NCBI GenBank assembly: GCA_017537405.1
Contig: JAFYKU010000060.1
Span: forward strand, 1-14,598
Origin: Clostridia bacterium
Lineage (GTDB): Bacteria > Bacillota > Clostridia > Christensenellales > UBA1242
Length of the DNA: 14,598 nt
Direction of reading: 5' to 3'
Position 1 is the stretch's first letter. The number at the start of each line of letters is the position of its first letter. Below are positions 13,513-14,598 of the stretch, one piece after another. Made by a program: the position numbers and the translations under genes. Under the pieces are notes generated by a model. The model worked only from the letters and a program-made list of their open reading frames with translations. It was not told where the DNA came from and made no database searches.

Positions 13513-14598
13513 GTCCATCCTCCACTTTTAAAATTTCGTATTGTTGACGATGCCAATCGCCCGACCATGAGCCACTGCCCGCATATTTAAAATCATCAAA
13601 ATTTGGCGCTTTTAAAATTTCGCTTTTTGGATTTTTTTTGATAAATTCATTGATTGCATCCCAATTAGGCGAAATGCCACTTGTTACTTTGTTAATTGGT
13701 TTGGCTGGATTTTCTTGATTATATTCTTTTACGAAAGCAGTAACCCCTTGCATTGCTTTTTGGTAGATTGCTTCTCGTTGTTGAAAATTATCATATTTTC
13801 TGTTAACTTCGAAATCATTGACAACCGCATACCCCTCTTCTCGATTGACATAGATAATACCAAACGAAACGATGTTGTTATCAAAATCACGAATAACTAA
13901 TGGTTGCATATCCGGATGAATAATCATCCCACGCATGGCACCAGCCCCTGCGCCATAAAGGGTGGCACAACAACTGGTCAAACAACCCATAGCAAAATTT
14001 GCTGGATTGCTTTTACTTAAAACTTCATAAGAAAAGATAGATGAAGTGTCTTCAATTTGGTCATGTAAAATTTCTGCAGAATCACTTAACATTTGTTCAC
14101 GAAACTTTTGTGTTTCGTTACGATATTGGTCCAAACTTTCAATCCTGCCCTGTTTAACAGGTTTTGCCAAAATGTCTTTCACACCTAACTTGAAACGTTC
14201 GGCATCAATTTCTTTGGCTTTATCAAAATGCTTTTGCGAATAAATATTATATTTAGATATCTCTTCCGCTATCTCTGCATCTCGTGGAGTATTTATTCCC
14301 GTAAATTTTGTTTTTTCAAATTCTTTGATTAAATATTCCATGGTTGGAACTCGCCAGTGCATACGGTCAATTCCGTTCTCTGCGGTTTCATACACCAATA
14401 CTTTGAATCTATCTTCTTCTTTGGTGGGCAATGATACATTATTTGTCTGTGTCAAATCAAGTTCCGTTCTTGTTTTAAACCAATCATAGACGCGGGCAAG
14501 TAGCCCCATGTTTCCCTTAATGTCTGACCAATTAGATTTATTAACGACAAATTTCATAAATGCTTCATTGTAACTATCAATCTGCATTTCTTGTAAAT
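13502..14598 (-). CDS. Conserved hypothetical protein with GNAT-like C-terminus (5' end outside window)
   Basis: The reading frame runs open to the window edge. The first ATG, at 14587, has no visible ribosome binding site, so the protein probably extends further upstream. Counting from that ATG, residues 1-190 are mostly helical and charged. A cysteine-bearing motif GCLTSCCATLYGAGAGAM lies at 201-218. Residues 220-290 (QPLVIRDFDNNIVSFGIIYV, AVVNDFEVNRKY, REAIYQKAMQGVTAFVKEYN) have the strand-turn-strand and helix pattern of an acetyltransferase-like (GNAT) fold. The end is SGSWSGDWHRQQYEI. No signal or membrane segment is seen. I recall similar uncharacterised proteins in uncultured gut Firmicutes, but this is memory, not a search. 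It overlaps the small coiled-coil gene downstream. Confidence 0.7.
   Translation of the reverse strand, partial: LQEMQIDSYNEAFMKFVVNKSNWSDIKGNMGLLARVYDWFKTRTELDLTQTNNVSLPTKEEDRFKVLVYETAENGIDRMHWRVPTMEYLIKEFEKTKFTGINTPRDAEIAEEISKYNIYSQKHFDKAKEIDAERFKLGVKDILAKPVKQGRIESLDQYRNETQKFREQMLSDSAEILHDQIEDTSSIFSYEVLSKSNPANFAMGCLTSCCATLYGAGAGAMRGMIIHPDMQPLVIRDFDNNIVSFGIIYVNREEGYAVVNDFEVNRKYDNFQQREAIYQKAMQGVTAFVKEYNQENPAKPINKVTSGISPNWDAINEFIKKNPKSEILKAPNFDDFKYAGSGSWSGDWHRQQYEILKVEDGHVL

Noticed and set aside
1..14598. CRISPR array, insertion sequence, phage or restriction genes
   Set aside because: No regularly spaced repeats, terminal inverted repeats, transposase, integrase or nuclease motifs were seen.

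Overview
The window looks like a chromosomal segment of a low-GC, endospore-forming, anaerobic Firmicute of the Clostridia type. The complete spoIIIA operon (spoIIIAA to spoIIIAH) is the strongest evidence. Rubrerythrin fits an anaerobe, and isolated tRNA genes with encoded CCA ends and short U-tailed terminators fit the phylum. I cannot name a genus from sequence alone. The + strand is C-rich over G in genes of both orientations, so the minus strand is probably the leading strand. Most genes, including the sporulation block, lie on it.

Layout. Positions 1-666 hold the C-terminal membrane part of a PMR1/SERCA-like calcium P-type ATPase (+). Next come its terminator, a tRNA-Ile(GAU) with promoter and terminator (-), rubrerythrin (-), and a large unrecognised membrane-anchored protein (683 codons, -) whose C-terminus faintly resembles the last domain of GH94 glycoside phosphorylase/cyclic glucan synthase proteins. 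Positions 3603-8154 hold spoIIIAH-AG-AF-AE-AD-AC-AB-AA (-), tightly packed with overlaps. Eight bases upstream is a YigZ/IMPACT-family gene (-).

A divergent three-gene operon runs on + from 8885 to 12145: an iron-containing alcohol dehydrogenase, a class-3-like aldehyde dehydrogenase and a YhhN/TMEM86-type lysoplasmalogenase. Lysoplasmalogenase releases a long-chain aldehyde, and the other two could oxidise or reduce it, so the operon reads as a plasmalogen-aldehyde pathway. It ends at a bidirectional terminator shared with a convergent S51-type peptidase homologue (12194-12910, -). Positions 12911-13287 contain tRNA-Val(GAC), its promoter, a candidate small structured RNA on +, and a second bidirectional terminator. 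The right end (13288-14598, -) is a two-gene cassette of unknown function: a large protein with a GNAT-like C-terminus, cut by the window edge, and a small coiled-coil protein.

A recurring feature is that three minus-strand genes (rubrerythrin, yigZ, S51 homologue) have no Shine-Dalgarno site. Each has a sigma-A-type -35/-10 pair with a 17-nt spacer whose -10 ends 6-7 nt before the ATG, which predicts leaderless mRNAs. The + operon and several spoIIIA genes use ordinary GGAGG sites, so both initiation modes appear side by side.
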